Shown piece by piece: positions 31,101 through 42,016 of a DNA stretch of 64,000 nucleotides. Within the stretch, counting starts at the first letter, position 1. The number at the start of each line of letters is the position of its first letter. The translations under genes and the position numbers were made by a program. Source of the stretch: Closterium sp. NIES-65. Taxonomy: Eukaryota; Streptophyta; Zygnematophyceae; Desmidiales; Closteriaceae. Under the pieces are notes generated by a model. The model was not told where the DNA came from and ran no database searches. It saw only the letters and a list, made by a program, of their open reading frames with translations. Where the stretch lies: positions 345,001 through 409,000 of the forward strand of contig CANXME010002150.1 in NCBI GenBank assembly GCA_948144175.1, read 5' to 3'.

Positions 31101-32060
31101 AACCGGAGGGGGGAGGGGGTCTACCGGGGGGGGAACTGGCACCAGGAAGTCCGGTGGGGGGGGGAGGGAAGGAGTAAGGTAGGGGAAGAGGCGGTAGAAG
31201 GGGACTGACTCGTCGAACGTGACGTCCTGGGAGGACAGAACACGACGAGAGGAGGGGTGGTAGAACTGCCACCCTGGAGCGTCAGGGGGGAAGCCAAGGA
31301 AGACACAGGGAGCAGCACGGGGGGACAGCTTGTCCGCAGACAAGTCGCGGACAAACGCCCGAGATCCCCAGACACGGAACGCAGACGCATCGCCGACCTT
31401 CCCCGTCCACAGTAACACTGGGTACATCGCGGGCCGAGAGACCCTGGGGTGAAGGTTGAGCTGATGCGCCGCGTACCGAACCGCAAACGGCCACAGAAAA
31501 TGGGGGGCAGCCGCATGCATCATGGACGTACGAGCGACATCCATGACCATGCCAATGCGGCGCTCAGCAATCCCATTTTGCTGTGGAGAGTCCGGAAGCG
31601 TAAAGGTCTGGCGGATCCCCTTTGCACGACAGTAGTCTCGCAGAAGGCGAGAGGAGAACTCCCCACCTCGGTCAGAGTGCAGACGCAGAACAGGAAAGTC
31701 CGAGCCGAAGCTCCTCCTGAGCTGGAGACGAGCCTCGCGGATCCAGTCGATCAGCACCTCAGTGACAGCACCCTTGCTGCGCAAGGGGAAGACTGTGGTG
31801 TAACGCGAGTAGTCGTCAACCACCAACAGGAAGTAGCGCTCGTGACCCTGCCCACGGACGGGGGCCGGGCCCCACACGTCCATGTGAAGTGTCTGCAGAG
31901 GAGCCTCTGTCGGGGGAAACTGGGAGGAGTGAGGAGCAGCCCTGAGGCGCCCCTCGACACAGGGGACACAGGAAGGTCCTGGTCCCGAAGGAAGGGGAGG
32001 GAGAGACTGGGGAAGACCAGAGACAAGGACACGGGAAGCCATGCCCCGAAGACGGGGCAA
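28146..32060 (-). pseudogene. copia 1 integrase-RT-RNase H reading frame (near-intact, nonsense-truncated)
   Basis: About 1,300 codons open. Integrase: HMDVWGP, LHSDRGGEFSS, DSPQQNGIAERRIG (D,D,E). Reverse transcriptase: FSTAFLQGSLHEEIWLRRP and YVDDLVFA. RNase H: SCEAEIYAGAMAAQELRWL and YVDNKAMLALCR. A TAG at 28146-28148 replaces a GAG seen in copia 2 and removes the last roughly 65 codons, which remain readable downstream to about 27.95 kb. Between integrase and RT lies a long Pro/Ala/Gly-rich spacer of AEPGGA-type repeats. Confidence 0.92.
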
Positions 32061-32133
32061 GGAGGGGTGGCCAAGACGGTGGTGCCACAGGAGAGTCTCG
32101 TGAGACAGGAGGCGACACGAACAGGGGGCAGAC

Positions 32134-33276
32134 TCAGGACCAGACCTGGACGCAGCAGCAACCTGACGCTGCTACCTGACCGGACGCAGGGACAGGAGGA
32201 GACTCAGTGGTCAGGGTGTAGAGGCTCGACCCCGGCCGACGCGAGAACGTGGCCAGGTGCCGGCCTGTGCGTGCGTCCGTGCAGTGGGTCACCCGCTGAC
32301 TCGCAGGAGTGAACTGGTGAACCCCCGCATCCTGCAGGTCTGCACCACTCACCAAGTTCGTCGAGAACGAGGGGAGGTACAGGCCAGACAGGGTGCCCGA
32401 GGGGGCAGCCGGACACGGGAGGACAGTGGAGAAGTGAGCGAGGACAGGACCCCCAGAGGGGTCAGCCAGGGAGACTGCAACCGGTCGACCAAGCGGCGTG
32501 AGTGTGGTGCGGTCCCGAAAGAAGGAGCGAGAAGCCCCAGAGTCAAGTGTAAAGGTGAGGGAGGCCGAAGCCAACGCGGTACCTGAGAGCGCAGCCTCAC
32601 CCGCACCTGAGGAAGCAGACTCACTAGCACCTAGAGCAGCAGCCGCACCTGTACCTGGAGCAGGAGACTCACTAGCACCCAGAGCAGCAGCAGCCTCACC
32701 AGTAGCTAGAGCAGTAGGTCATATACCCGGGTCAGGCGGGACGCACAGGTGACCGGCACGTTCAGCACTAGTAGGCAATGCATACATGGCAGTGAGAATA
32801 GCATCATAGTCAAGAGAAAATATATCTACCCTCTGCCTAAGCAACTCCACCCAGTCGGGGAGCTCAGCCTCGTCGCCAAACACGGTACGCCAGGCGTCGC
32901 TCAGACGGGCGAAGCAGCGGGACTGTGTATGACCAGGTGTCCCACAAGGCTGACCAGTCCGAGCACCAGTGAGAATCACGTAAGAGCAGCGAACAGAACT
33001 GAGAGACCCTCTACTCTGAGCGTACCACTCACGAAGCTGCTGAGGCGTGAGAGACGCGCGGGGGGGTCGCGGGAGCTGCATCTGGCCGCCACCAGTAGTA
33101 GAAGCAGCAGGAGTGGTAGCAGTAGTAGCGCCACCACCCCTACAGCCCCAACCAGCGTACCACTCACGCAGCTGCTGGGGCGTGAGGGACTCACGCAGAC
33201 GTCGATGGGGCTGCATCTGGCTCCACCAGTAGAGGCAGGAGCAGGAGTAGCAGTAGTAAGGCAGGCAGCCAGGCAA
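32134..33276 (-). pseudogene. copia 1 nucleocapsid-like and protease segments (frameshifted)
   Basis: 32574-32134 has the protease motif LDSGASRSFF. 33276-32719 has two LTPQQLREWY repeats and a C-x-x-P-G-H-x-x-x-x-C knuckle (CGTPGHTQSRC). The N-terminal gag start (MATPSVLAFD) present in the other copies is absent upstream. A frameshift near 32.72 kb and another near 32.16 kb separate the parts. Confidence 0.85.
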
Positions 33277-33666
33277 GCCAAAAAGGGAGGCAGGCAGGCA
33301 AGCAGGCGACGCGCAGCGTGCTAGCAGGGCAGGGGCTCACCAGTGGTGGGTAGAGTAGGCTCGGCGACTCAGCGGCTCGGCAGCACGGCGGCTCTGCGGC
33401 TCGGGCGACTCGGGCGGCTCGGCGGCAGGGCGGCTCGGCAGCAACTGCAGCTCGGCAGCTCGGCGACCCGGCGGCGCGGCTGTAGGGCGGCTCGGCTGCT
33501 GGGAGGCTCGGGTGTAGAGCGGCTCGGCTGCAGGGCGGCGCGGCTGCTGGGAGGCTCGGGTGTAGAGCGGCTCGGCGGCTAGGCGGCTCGGCTGCAGGGC
33601 GGCTCGAGACGAAGGAGGAGGAGAAGCAGGGGAGACCACACACCTGCCACCCCTCAGCTGGCCTCT

Positions 33667-33717
33667 CCCGTCGCCTGTCGAGGCGACCTGAGGTCGCCTC
33701 GACAGGCGACGGGAAAA

Positions 33718-33762
<45 letters not shown>
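33667..33762. repeat. Perfect 23-bp inverted repeat plus 45-bp G tract in the copia 1 leader
   Basis: Arms 33667-33689 and 33691-33713 (CCCGTCGCCTGTCGAGG...) with a one-base spacer, then AAAA and a 45-G run at 33718-33762. Half of the palindrome and a C tract recur near 35.79-35.83 kb in the LARD element. Confidence 0.92.
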
Positions 33763-33763
<1 letters not shown>

Positions 33764-33899
33764 GGCGGCTCGGGCGGCTCGGGCGGCTCGGGCGGCTCAG
33801 GCGGCTCGGGCAGCTCGGGCAGTCAGCGGCACAGGCGGCTCGGGCGGCTCGGCTCCTCAGCTGCGCAGACGGCTCGGGCGGCTCAGGCTGCACGGCGGC

Positions 33900-34400
33900 T
33901 AACGGGCGGCGTGGGGGGCCGGGACGGCGGCGTGCAGCAGGGACGGGCGGCGCACGGGCGGTGTGAGGCCGGGACGGGTGAGGGGCCAGGACGGGTGGCG
34001 TCCTGGCGCCGAGGGGCCGAGACAGGAGAGCGCGGCCGGGGCGGGCGGCACAGGGCGGCTTGGGGCCGGGTCAGGCGGCGCGCGGGCGGTGAGGGGCCAG
34101 GACGGGCGCGCGCGGGTGGCTAGGGGCCGGGACGGGCGCGCGCGGGTGGCTAGGGGCCGGGACGGGCGGCGCGCGGGCGGCTAGGGGCCTGAACGGGTGG
34201 CGCGCGAGCGGCTAGGGGCCGGGACGGGCGGCGCGCGGGCGGCTAGGGGCCTGAACGGGCGGCGCGCGAGCGGCTAGGGGCCGGGACGGGCGGCGCGCGG
34301 GCGGCTAAGGGCCGGGACGGGCGGCGCGCGGGCGGCTAGGGGCCTGAACGGGCGCGCGCGGGCGGCTAGGGGGCCGCAGGGCAGGCCGAAAGAGTGAGAG
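33900..34400. repeat. GC-rich leader repeats of copia 1
   Basis: Imperfect units of GGCGCGCGGGCGGCTAGGGG / CCGGGACGG between the 5' LTR and the coding region. Confidence 0.85.
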
Positions 34401-35073
34401 TGAGGGCCCAGAGCGCGCTCCGGGCAGAAAAAAAGTTTAAAAGTGGTGGGCCCTAAGCACAGTTCCCACGGGGGAACCTGCTCGATACCATGTGGAAAAT
34501 AGAACGAGAATGAATGCACTATGAAAGAGTTGGGTACAAATAGCAAAACCCTAATTGGGTTGTACCCCCTATGGGATACCCCACTGTAGCCTACACAACA
34601 GCATAAGCTACATATATGTTCTGACAGGTACATTCCTGCGGGGACACTTGTGTCTCAATCACTTTGTGACATCTAAAAACAGCATATACTGTGCCATGTC
34701 ACAAACGCGGATCGCGCTAATTCGATTCCCACTGTATTTTACATTGGTTGGCGTGAAATGCGCGGGTGTCACGGACGAGTTACACGAGGCCCCGTCACCT
34801 CCCGAAAATCGCACGCGTGTCGAAATCTCACAATGTACAGCATGCACGTGGACGCCCGAATCGTGCACGTTTCAGCGCGGGAAAGGAAACCGCTCTGCCC
34901 GGGCTGACAGATGACTGGTCCTTCAGTCCACACGGTCACATCCCTGCCCGACTGTGCCCACCGTTCCAACCACGCGGACAGCACTCTCCCACTCCAATCT
35001 ATTCTTCTTCTCCAAACCCCAGCTCTCTTTCTTGTTGCGTAGTCCTAGCCACCGTCCTCTTCCACGCCGTAGC

Positions 35074-38000
35074 CATGGCCCGTAAGCGCAAAATTTATTA
35101 TTTTTAAACATGTCAGAATATTATCTTATGTTCTAGCCTGTAGTGGGGTGCTCTATAGCGAGTACAACCCTTCTAGGGTTTGCTATTTGTATCCTCATTC
35201 TTGCTAGTTCAATCCCTTTTTTCTTTCTTCTAATTTTGTCATGCTATCAGAGCAGGTCGATCCCCTTGGATCGATCCTGTGGGTGGGTTACCACCTCGCT
35301 TCCGCTGCTACTTTTCCTTCCCGCCGTGCGCCCCGAGGCGCGCGGCGGTTTTCTGCCCGCCGTGCGCCCCGAGGCGCGCGGCGGTTCTCTGCCCGCTGTG
35401 CGCCCCGAGGCGCGCGGCGGGCGTCTGCCCCGTCGTTCGTCGCGTCGCCTTCTGGAGGCGCCGCGACGGGCGACGGGGACCCGTCGCGGCCCCGCTGCCC
35501 GACCCGTCGCGGCCGCCCGCCGCCCTACCTTCGCGGCCCACCCGCCGCCCTACCTTCGCGGCCACCCGCCGCCCTACCTTCGCGGCCCACCCGCCGCCCT
35601 ACCTGCGGCCACCCGTCGCCCTACCTTCGCGGCCCACCCGCCGCCCTACCTGCGGCCCGCGAGCCGCCCTACCTGCGGCCACTCGCCGCCCTACCTGCGG
35701 CCCACCAGCCGCCCTACCTGCGGCCCTACCGCCGCACTACATGCGGCCCGTCGCCCTACCCGTCGCGGCCCCGGCCCCGTCCCCGCCTCCCCCCCCCCCT
35801 TTTCCCGTCGCCTGTCGAGGCGACCTGAGGGGGCCGCTTGCGGTGGGGTGTCGGGTATGGGGGTGGTCGGTGTGCCTTCCTCCCTTTGCTCCTCCTCCTC
35901 CTTCGTCTCCCACTGCTGCAGCTGTCGCTGAGGGGGGTGGTTGTGTGGGAGACTGGGGTTTAGGGTTTAAGGGGGGTGCGTGGGAGTGGAGCTAGCGGTG
36001 TAGCAGCGGGTGCGTGTAGGGGGGGTGGGACTGTTTGGGGAAGCTGCATGGAGGTTGCCGTACTATTGTCCGCAGCACCTGTAGTCCGGGGCGCTGTCCC
36101 GGTAGCCCAGTGAGCTAGACTTCTACGCCAGCCGCCCGTGGGTCCGTTGCTCGTCTGCCGCTACTTTAGCCGCGGGGCCTGTTACTCCTGTAGTCCGGGC
36201 GCTTAGTCCGGTAGCCGCTGTGCCAGTCTGCCTCCTGTTGCCCGTGTGTCTGCAGCTTCAGCCGTCGCCTCCTATCTCCTCTCCCCTCACTCTCTCTCCT
36301 CCTCCTCACTTGCCCGTTGTGACTACCACTAGCTTTGCTCATAATTGTGAACTCTAAACTATTTCTTCTTGAACTTGTGCTCAGATTGTGTGGTGACATT
36401 GTGATCCACCCTGAGCTTGTACTGCTTTGCCTGCTCTGCTGATTACACCCCACTTTGGCTATGGGGGTGTGTCAGAATATTATCTTATGTTCTAGCCTGT
36501 AGTGGGGTGCTCTATAGCGAGTACAACCCTTCTAGGGTTTGCTATTTGTATCCTCATTCTTGCTAGTTCAATCCCCTTTCTTTCTTCTAATTTTGTCAAA
36601 ACACACATTGTGTTTTTTTTAATTGTGTATTGTGAAAGCGAAGCTGTTTGTACTGCACAATTGGCATCGTCGAAGCGCGCTAAACGCCCTTCTCCAACTA
36701 CAAAAACCGTGGGTTGGAGTTCATTTCCCTCCACCCACGTTTCTCGATTTTCAAACGGCTCACTCAACACTCCCACCACCCACCCCAGAGTAAACCGCCT
36801 TGCTAATGCCACTTGGATAGGGTACATCTTAGCTAGTGTTATTCGATTGCACCAGCTTGTGTTCAACGTTGATGCAAATGTTGTAATAAGCCATTTGTAA
36901 TGAGAACGATGCCAATTGATAAGAATAAGAAAGCAAGCTTTCTCAATGCGTAGCTAGTACTGCTGACTTGTGCGCGCGAGATCTCAACGAGATCCCGTAC
37001 ATCGCCTGGATGAACAAGCAGATCGCTGCCGGCCACAAGCCCGCCGGACCTTTGCCGGAAGGAGCGCCTGGTGTGGGAGACACCTCGTTCAAGGCCCCGC
37101 GCGATGTCCCTACCCGCGGACGCCGTCATGCCGGCCGTGTTGCCTCATCCCGCGTCAACGACGATGCTGCCTTCGCTGACGACGATGACGCCGCCGACTC
37201 TGATTACAACGAGTGCGACGACGCCTGCGACGACGACGCGGACTCTGGCGAGGAGGAGGACAAGGGCATGTCCCCCTCCGAGGATGAAGTTGACGCCGAT
37301 GAGGACGTCGATGAAGACGAAGACGCTCCCGAGGAGGCCCAGCCTGCGACCCCGGCTCCCCGTCGTGGCCGTGCCTCTGCCGCTGCGGGAACCAAGACTG
37401 CTGCGAAGGGCGGGGAACCTCCGCGTGCGGCTGCCACTACTCGCAACCTGCATCCTGTTAAGCGAAGCGCGTGGTCCCCCCGCGAGAACACGATCTTCGT
37501 GGCTGCACGTTGGTTCATGACGGACGAGCTCGGCCCCCTCCTCGGGAAGCAGGGCGCTCAGTACTGGGCCCGCCTCGCGCACCATCTCGAGCTGGAGAAT
37601 CCCGGGTGGGTGCGCGGCGTGAACGCGCTTCAGAAGCAGTGGCGCAATCTCGTCAACATGTACAAGCAGATCAAGAAGGGGGAGAAGGCGAGCGGCAAGG
37701 GTGCCGTGTGCAAGCCCCACTGGTACCCGTACATGGCTCTCTTCCAGAACAACAAGGCGGTCGGCAACCCTCACGCTGTCGACGATGGAGGTGCGGCACA
37801 CGTCAACGTGCCGTGCGGGTTCGCGGTTCCGTCCACTTCGGCACCCTCCAACTCTACGCCGACATTCACTGGTACGTTTCTTTTGGTGCAATGATACTTG
37901 TAGTGCGTTTTATGATTGACATTTCATTGCTCACCTTTGACTATCAAATTTTAGTACAATACACAGCACATCTTCTAATGCTTGCGTGCGGCCACCGTGT

Positions 38001-38196
38001 GTGCAGCTCCACCTCCGCAGGGTACTCCCACGTCGAAGCGCCCACGCGTGGCAGAGACGGCAACAAGGGCCGCTGCCAAGATGGTGTGCGAGACAATCAA
38101 AGGCTGCCACTCTGACGCCATGAGCACGCTCGAAGGCCTTGTCCGCGCGTGGATGGAGCAGGACGCGCGTATTGCCTGCGAACGCGTGCAGCAGCC

Positions 38197-38227
<31 letters not shown>

Positions 38228-38386
38228 CCGGCTGGCGACAACATCCCAGCCCACGCGGACAACATGACCGCAGCAGACGCCGCCGAAGGCGGCGACGACG
38301 GCTGGCTCCGTCGCAGGCAGACGGGCGAAGACACCTCTAACCCTGATGCGGGTGAGGAGGTGTGGGTTCGCGGCGCCGCCGAGTGA
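35074..38386 (+). CDS. Harbinger-encoded Myb/SANT-like DNA-binding protein
   Basis: ORF1-type accessory protein of PIF/Harbinger elements, needed with the transposase for binding and nuclear import. The main exon is about 36.94-37,871 and the last exon 38007-38386 (donor G|GTACGT, acceptor GTGCAG, phase 1 to 2; stop TGA). It opens DLNEIPYIAWMNKQ, then an Asp/Glu-rich stretch, then KRSAWSPRENTIFVAARW ... WRNLVNMYKQIKKGE, a trihelix/Myb-like fold with Trp spacing. The end has a Pro run and MSTLEGLVRAWMEQDARI. ATG at 35074 followed by GCCC|GTAAGC is a plausible tiny first exon, which would put the LARD in intron 1. Start uncertain. Confidence 0.75.
35111..36598 (+). mobile_element. Non-autonomous LTR element (LARD/TRIM-like, 1,488 bp) with intact target duplication
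   Basis: LTRs 35111-35241 and 36470-36598 (TGTCAGAATATT ... AATTTTGTCA). The target duplication AAACA is at 35106-35110 and 36599-36603. The primer site TGCTATCAGAGCAGG follows the first LTR, and a TATGGGGGTG polypurine tract precedes the second. The interior is GC-rich leader-type sequence without gag or pol. It shares leader motifs with copia 1, which probably supplied its proteins or a close relative did. Confidence 0.9.
38200..38224. repeat. C25 homopolymer coding for a Pro run
   Basis: Within the last exon of the Harbinger Myb-like gene. Its length decides the downstream frame, so slippage or sequencing error here would alter the C-terminus. Confidence 0.85.
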
Positions 38387-39629
38387 GGTAAGACGACTCC
38401 AGAGCCTCACCCAGCCGCTTGCGCCTTTCCCGCAGATTCCCTTGCGTGCACGGGTCACATGGCTCCCACTTGAACCCCGCTACCGCCCCACGAGTCCACC
38501 ATGGGTCCCGATTTCGGGGCAAATTTGCCCACGATGCATTCACGCGCCTCACTCGACCCATCGTTTCGCACATGTTGTGCAGGATGACGCCACAAGACGC
38601 CCCTGCAAGGATGCGCCAGAGCTTGCAGTCATTGCGGCCCGCGAATAGACGCCACCGTCCTTTGAAGGCGCCGATGCAGCGTTCTACTGCCATGCGCGTC
38701 GCGCTTTGGCAGTAGTTAAAGCACTGCTCCCAGTACTCCATTAGTCCTTCACGGGGTGCATGTAGGGGGGTCAGGCAGAAGTTCCTGAGTGGGTAGGCAG
38801 CATCTCCCACTATTTGGTATGGCGCTATGTCGCCGTTGTGCAACCTTTCGTGTAACGCGCTGTTCATGGACACTCTCTGATCGTGCGCACTGCCCGGGTA
38901 TCCGATCAAGTAGTCCCATATGATGCCTCGCGCGTCGCATGTGAGCTACAACTGGACGGCGTAACATGACTTCCGCGTGTAGTACTCTTGCCTGTGCCCC
39001 ACCATCCCCTTCATGGGAATGTGTGTGCCGTCTATAGCCCCCACTACCGCGGGTACCCCCTTGATGGCGCGGAACTCCTCGGCCATCTCGTCGAGGTCGT
39101 CACGGGTCGAGAAGTGGACCCACTGCTGCTTGAAGACGGACGGGAAATGCATGAGGAGCGCGTCAACAAGCATGTGGCAGAGAGTCTTGGACAGTCCTAA
39201 CACGGAGGACAAGTCTACGAACGACATGCCACTGGCCAGGTATTTGATAGGGACCAGGCATGCCACTTCGTGACTGATGAGGTACCTGTCCACATACGGC
39301 TGCATGTAGTGCGCCATCCCGGCGACTATGTAGTCGAGAATACCTCGGTTTATGCGAAACAAGTCCCTGAATTGATCCTCCCCCATTCCTTCCAGGTCCT
39401 CCAACAGCAGATGGTATCTCCGCCGGCGTAGCGCAGCCCTTCTCTTCCGCTCGGCGGTACGGTTGGAGCCGGTAGAGCTGGATGACGAGGACACCTCGTC
39501 GTTGAACACGTTCGCCTCCAGCAAGCCAACGACCGACTTGGCGACGGCGTCCATGAAAATGCCGTAGTAGAATGTAACCCAAGGTACGAGCAGTCGCATG
39601 AGGAATGGCACCTCGCGGGGCGAGGCCAT
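38337..39629 (-). pseudogene. PIF/Harbinger DDE transposase with one in-frame stop
   Basis: Begins MASPREVPFLMRLL at 39629. Helix-rich N-terminal part FRDLFRINRGILDYI and the typical LASGMSFVDLSSVLGLS. Catalytic residues: VVGAIDGTHIPM (D1), IVGDAAYPLRNFCLTP (D2), MAVERCIGAFKGRWR (E). The frame is continuous for 430 codons except TAG at 38946-38948, between CYAVQL and LTCDARG, most simply a CAG-to-TAG change. Convergent with the Myb-like gene, overlapping its last exon slightly at 38337-38386. Otherwise it looks young and complete. Confidence 0.9.
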
Positions 39630-40350
39630 GGCTGCTAGACAGTGGTGCAGTTTAGGCCTGTGATAGATGTGTTTTTGTACTTGGAGTAGTAGTTGTGTAC
39701 AAGCTGATGTGCGTGGGGTGTTCTGGGCAAGACCCGCCTCTTCCAAATTGCAACTTCCATTGCACAGGCACACCCTCCCTGATGAACGCGGAGGTGTGAT
39801 ATGTTTAGGCACGCTGACCGGCGGGAAAACTTGGTGGGCACAATCCAAAGGGTCGCAACCAGTAGTACGCACCCACCTGGCCTTGCCCATCTGTCGCGCA
39901 GGGTCGCGATACATTGGTTGTTTGTGACACAACATTTTGCAAATTTACACACGCGACTCGGGAAAACGGGGATTGAGACATAAGTGTCCCCGCAGGAATG
40001 TACCCTTACTTGTGTGACCATTCGCATAATTTTTCACCTATTGTTAGTGACTGAATCCGTGACCCCGATTACCAAACTGTGAAAATGAGAACGAGAATGA
40101 ATCAACTATGAATGAAGTGAGTACAAATATGAAACCCTAATTGGGTTGTACCCCCTATGGGATACCCCACTATAGCCTACACAAAAGCATAAGCTATACA
40201 TTCTGACACACCCCCATAGGCAAAGTGGGGGAGAACAAGGGGTCACAAGACCAGTCAAGCAAAGCAAAGCAAAACTCAGGGTGGATCACAAAGTCACCAC
40301 ACATTCCGAGCACAAGTTCAAAGGCCAAAAGGCCAGTTCACATGCAAGAG

Positions 40351-40373
<23 letters not shown>

Positions 40374-40434
<61 letters not shown>
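40374..40434. repeat. (TA)n microsatellite in the copia 2 3' region
   Basis: About 30 TA dinucleotides preceded by (CA)n at 40351-40373, between the pol stop and the 3' LTR. Copia 1 has only a short TATATATA at the same place (about 27.87 kb), so the array expanded in this copy or its lineage. Confidence 0.92.
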
Positions 40435-40437
<3 letters not shown>

Positions 40438-40489
40438 GAGGCTAAGCAAGCAAGAGCAGGAGTATATATATGTCACAGTACAAGCAAGG

Positions 40490-42004
40490 TCAAGAAGTGA
40501 GCAAGTGAGGCAAGACGGGCACAAGACCCAGCTGAGTGCAGAAGCGCTGATGATCACAAGGCGCAAGCGCCTTGGTGAAGACATCAGCAGTGTTGGCCTC
40601 AGAGGCCACGTACGCAAGCCGCAACTGTCCACGCTGCTGTAGCTCACGGGCAAGAAAGTAGCGGAGAGCAATGTGCTTTGTCCTGTGCTCCAGTCGCTGC
40701 TCTCGACACAAGGCCAGCATGGCCTTGTTGTCTACGTACACAACTGGAGGAGAACGAGGCGGCTCTCCAAGGTCGGTCAGCAGGTAGGTGAGCCAGCGAA
40801 GCTCCTGGGCAGCCATAGCCCTGGCGTAGATCTCAGCCTCACAACTGGAGCCGAGAACAGAAGACGAGCGGGTAGCCCGCCACGAAACAGAGCCGGAACC
40901 AAGACTGAAGGTGTAACCCTGTGACGACCGCTGCGTAGCCTGGTCGTCAGCCCAAGAGGCGTCCGCGTGCCCAGTAAGGACCACTGGACTCCGCCCTCCA
41001 AGCACTAGCCCCATGCCCGACGTACTACACAAGTAGCGCAACACCCTCTTCGCTGCAGCCATGTGCTCTGGTCGGTGTCTCCCAGGAGCAACATAGCGTG
41101 CAAGAATGCTAAGAGGGTATGCAAGGTCAGGTCGTGTGCATGTCATCAAGTACATGAGGCAGCCAACAAGCTCTGGATACGAGCCACTCGACTCTACGGA
41201 CTCATCCGAAGGCAGAGCTGAGAGCGAGTGGCGAGTAGGCAGAGGAGTGGCCTGAGGCGAGGAGTACGTGAAGCCGAAGCGCTGAAGGACCTGCTGCACC
41301 ATGTGTGACTGAGTCAGGGTAATGGTGCGGCGTGCTCTGTCCCGGGTGATCTGCAAGCCAAGGTAGCTGCGCAGTTCACCCAGGTCAGTGCACGTGTGTC
41401 TCTTCTGCAGCTCGGACTTCACGTAGGCAAGTCCAGCAGTGTCAGCTGTGGCAAAGACCAAGTCGTCGACGTACACGAGGATGTAGAACGGCGGCAGAGA
41501 GGTGTCGGTGCGCAGAATCAGCGACGGGTCGGCAGTAGAAGGAGCAAACCCAAGTGCCGCCAGCGTAGTCCTCAGTGTGTCGTGCCACTCACGCGGCGCC
41601 TGGCGAAGACCGTAGACTGGACGCCGGAGACTCCACTGGGTACCAGGAGGGAAAGACCCGGTGAAGCCAGGTGGGCGGCGCAGCCAGATCTCCTCGTGCA
41701 AGCTGCCCTGCAAGAAAGCAGTGCTGAAGTCGAGAGAGTGCAGCTCGTAGTCACGGTGAGCAGCAATGTGCAGCAGTACCCGAAGAGTGGTCATCTTCGG
41801 GGTAGGGGAGAAGGTCTGAAAGTAGTCAACTCCCTGCCGCTGACTGAAGCCACGAGCCACGTAACGCGCCTTGAAGACAGGCGGAGACTCCGGCGGCCGC
41901 TTCACCCTGAAGATCCACATGCCACTGACGATGTTCGCCCCAGGAGGGGGGACAGCGTCAACGTAGGTGCCTGTGGACTTCCAGGAAGCCATCTCTGCAT
42001 CCAT
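40490..42004 (-). CDS. copia 2 reverse transcriptase-RNase H segment (open)
   Basis: 504 open codons from the RT start (DAEMASWKSTGTY) through YVDDLVFATADT and the RNase H SWADDQATQRSSQGY / YVDNKAMLALCREQRLEH to the natural end NTADVFTKALAP...LPHLLTS. Intact as a domain, but separated from the upstream frame by a nonsense codon. Confidence 0.88.
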   Translation of the reverse strand: MDAEMASWKSTGTYVDAVPPPGANIVSGMWIFRVKRPPESPPVFKARYVARGFSQRQGVDYFQTFSPTPKMTTLRVLLHIAAHRDYELHSLDFSTAFLQGSLHEEIWLRRPPGFTGSFPPGTQWSLRRPVYGLRQAPREWHDTLRTTLAALGFAPSTADPSLILRTDTSLPPFYILVYVDDLVFATADTAGLAYVKSELQKRHTCTDLGELRSYLGLQITRDRARRTITLTQSHMVQQVLQRFGFTYSSPQATPLPTRHSLSALPSDESVESSGSYPELVGCLMYLMTCTRPDLAYPLSILARYVAPGRHRPEHMAAAKRVLRYLCSTSGMGLVLGGRSPVVLTGHADASWADDQATQRSSQGYTFSLGSGSVSWRATRSSSVLGSSCEAEIYARAMAAQELRWLTYLLTDLGEPPRSPPVVYVDNKAMLALCREQRLEHRTKHIALRYFLARELQQRGQLRLAYVASEANTADVFTKALAPCDHQRFCTQLGLVPVLPHLLTS

Positions 42005-42016
42005 AGCTGCCTGCCA

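Larger units (their letters stand above)
27592..34626 (-). mobile_element. Ty1/copia retrotransposon 1 (7,035 bp), minus strand, complete with target duplication
   Basis: LTRs of 136 bp at 27592-27727 and 34491-34626, differing at about 3 positions. They start and end TG...CA. The target duplication GGTAC is at 27587-27591 and 34627-34631. The primer site after the 5' LTR is TGGTATCGAGCAGG (initiator tRNA-Met), and the polypurine tract beside the 3' LTR is CCTATGGGGGTG. It inserted inside the Harbinger terminal repeat, 6 bp from its end. The gag N-terminal half is missing and the reading frame is broken, so the copy is defective. Confidence 0.93.
27586..40005. mobile_element. PIF/Harbinger DNA transposon, interrupted by two nested LTR elements
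   Basis: The terminal inverted repeat GGGTACATTCCTGCGG continues as GGACACTTGTGTCTCAATC. The left copy is split by a copia insertion: its first 6 bp are at 27586-27591 and the remainder starts at 34632. The right copy is the inverse, ending at 40005, with about one mismatch in 35. Without the nested elements it is about 3.9 kb, normal for the superfamily. It carries the usual two genes, Myb-like and DDE transposase, arranged tail to tail. TTA follows the right end, but the matching TTA expected at the left end is not visible. Confidence 0.88.
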
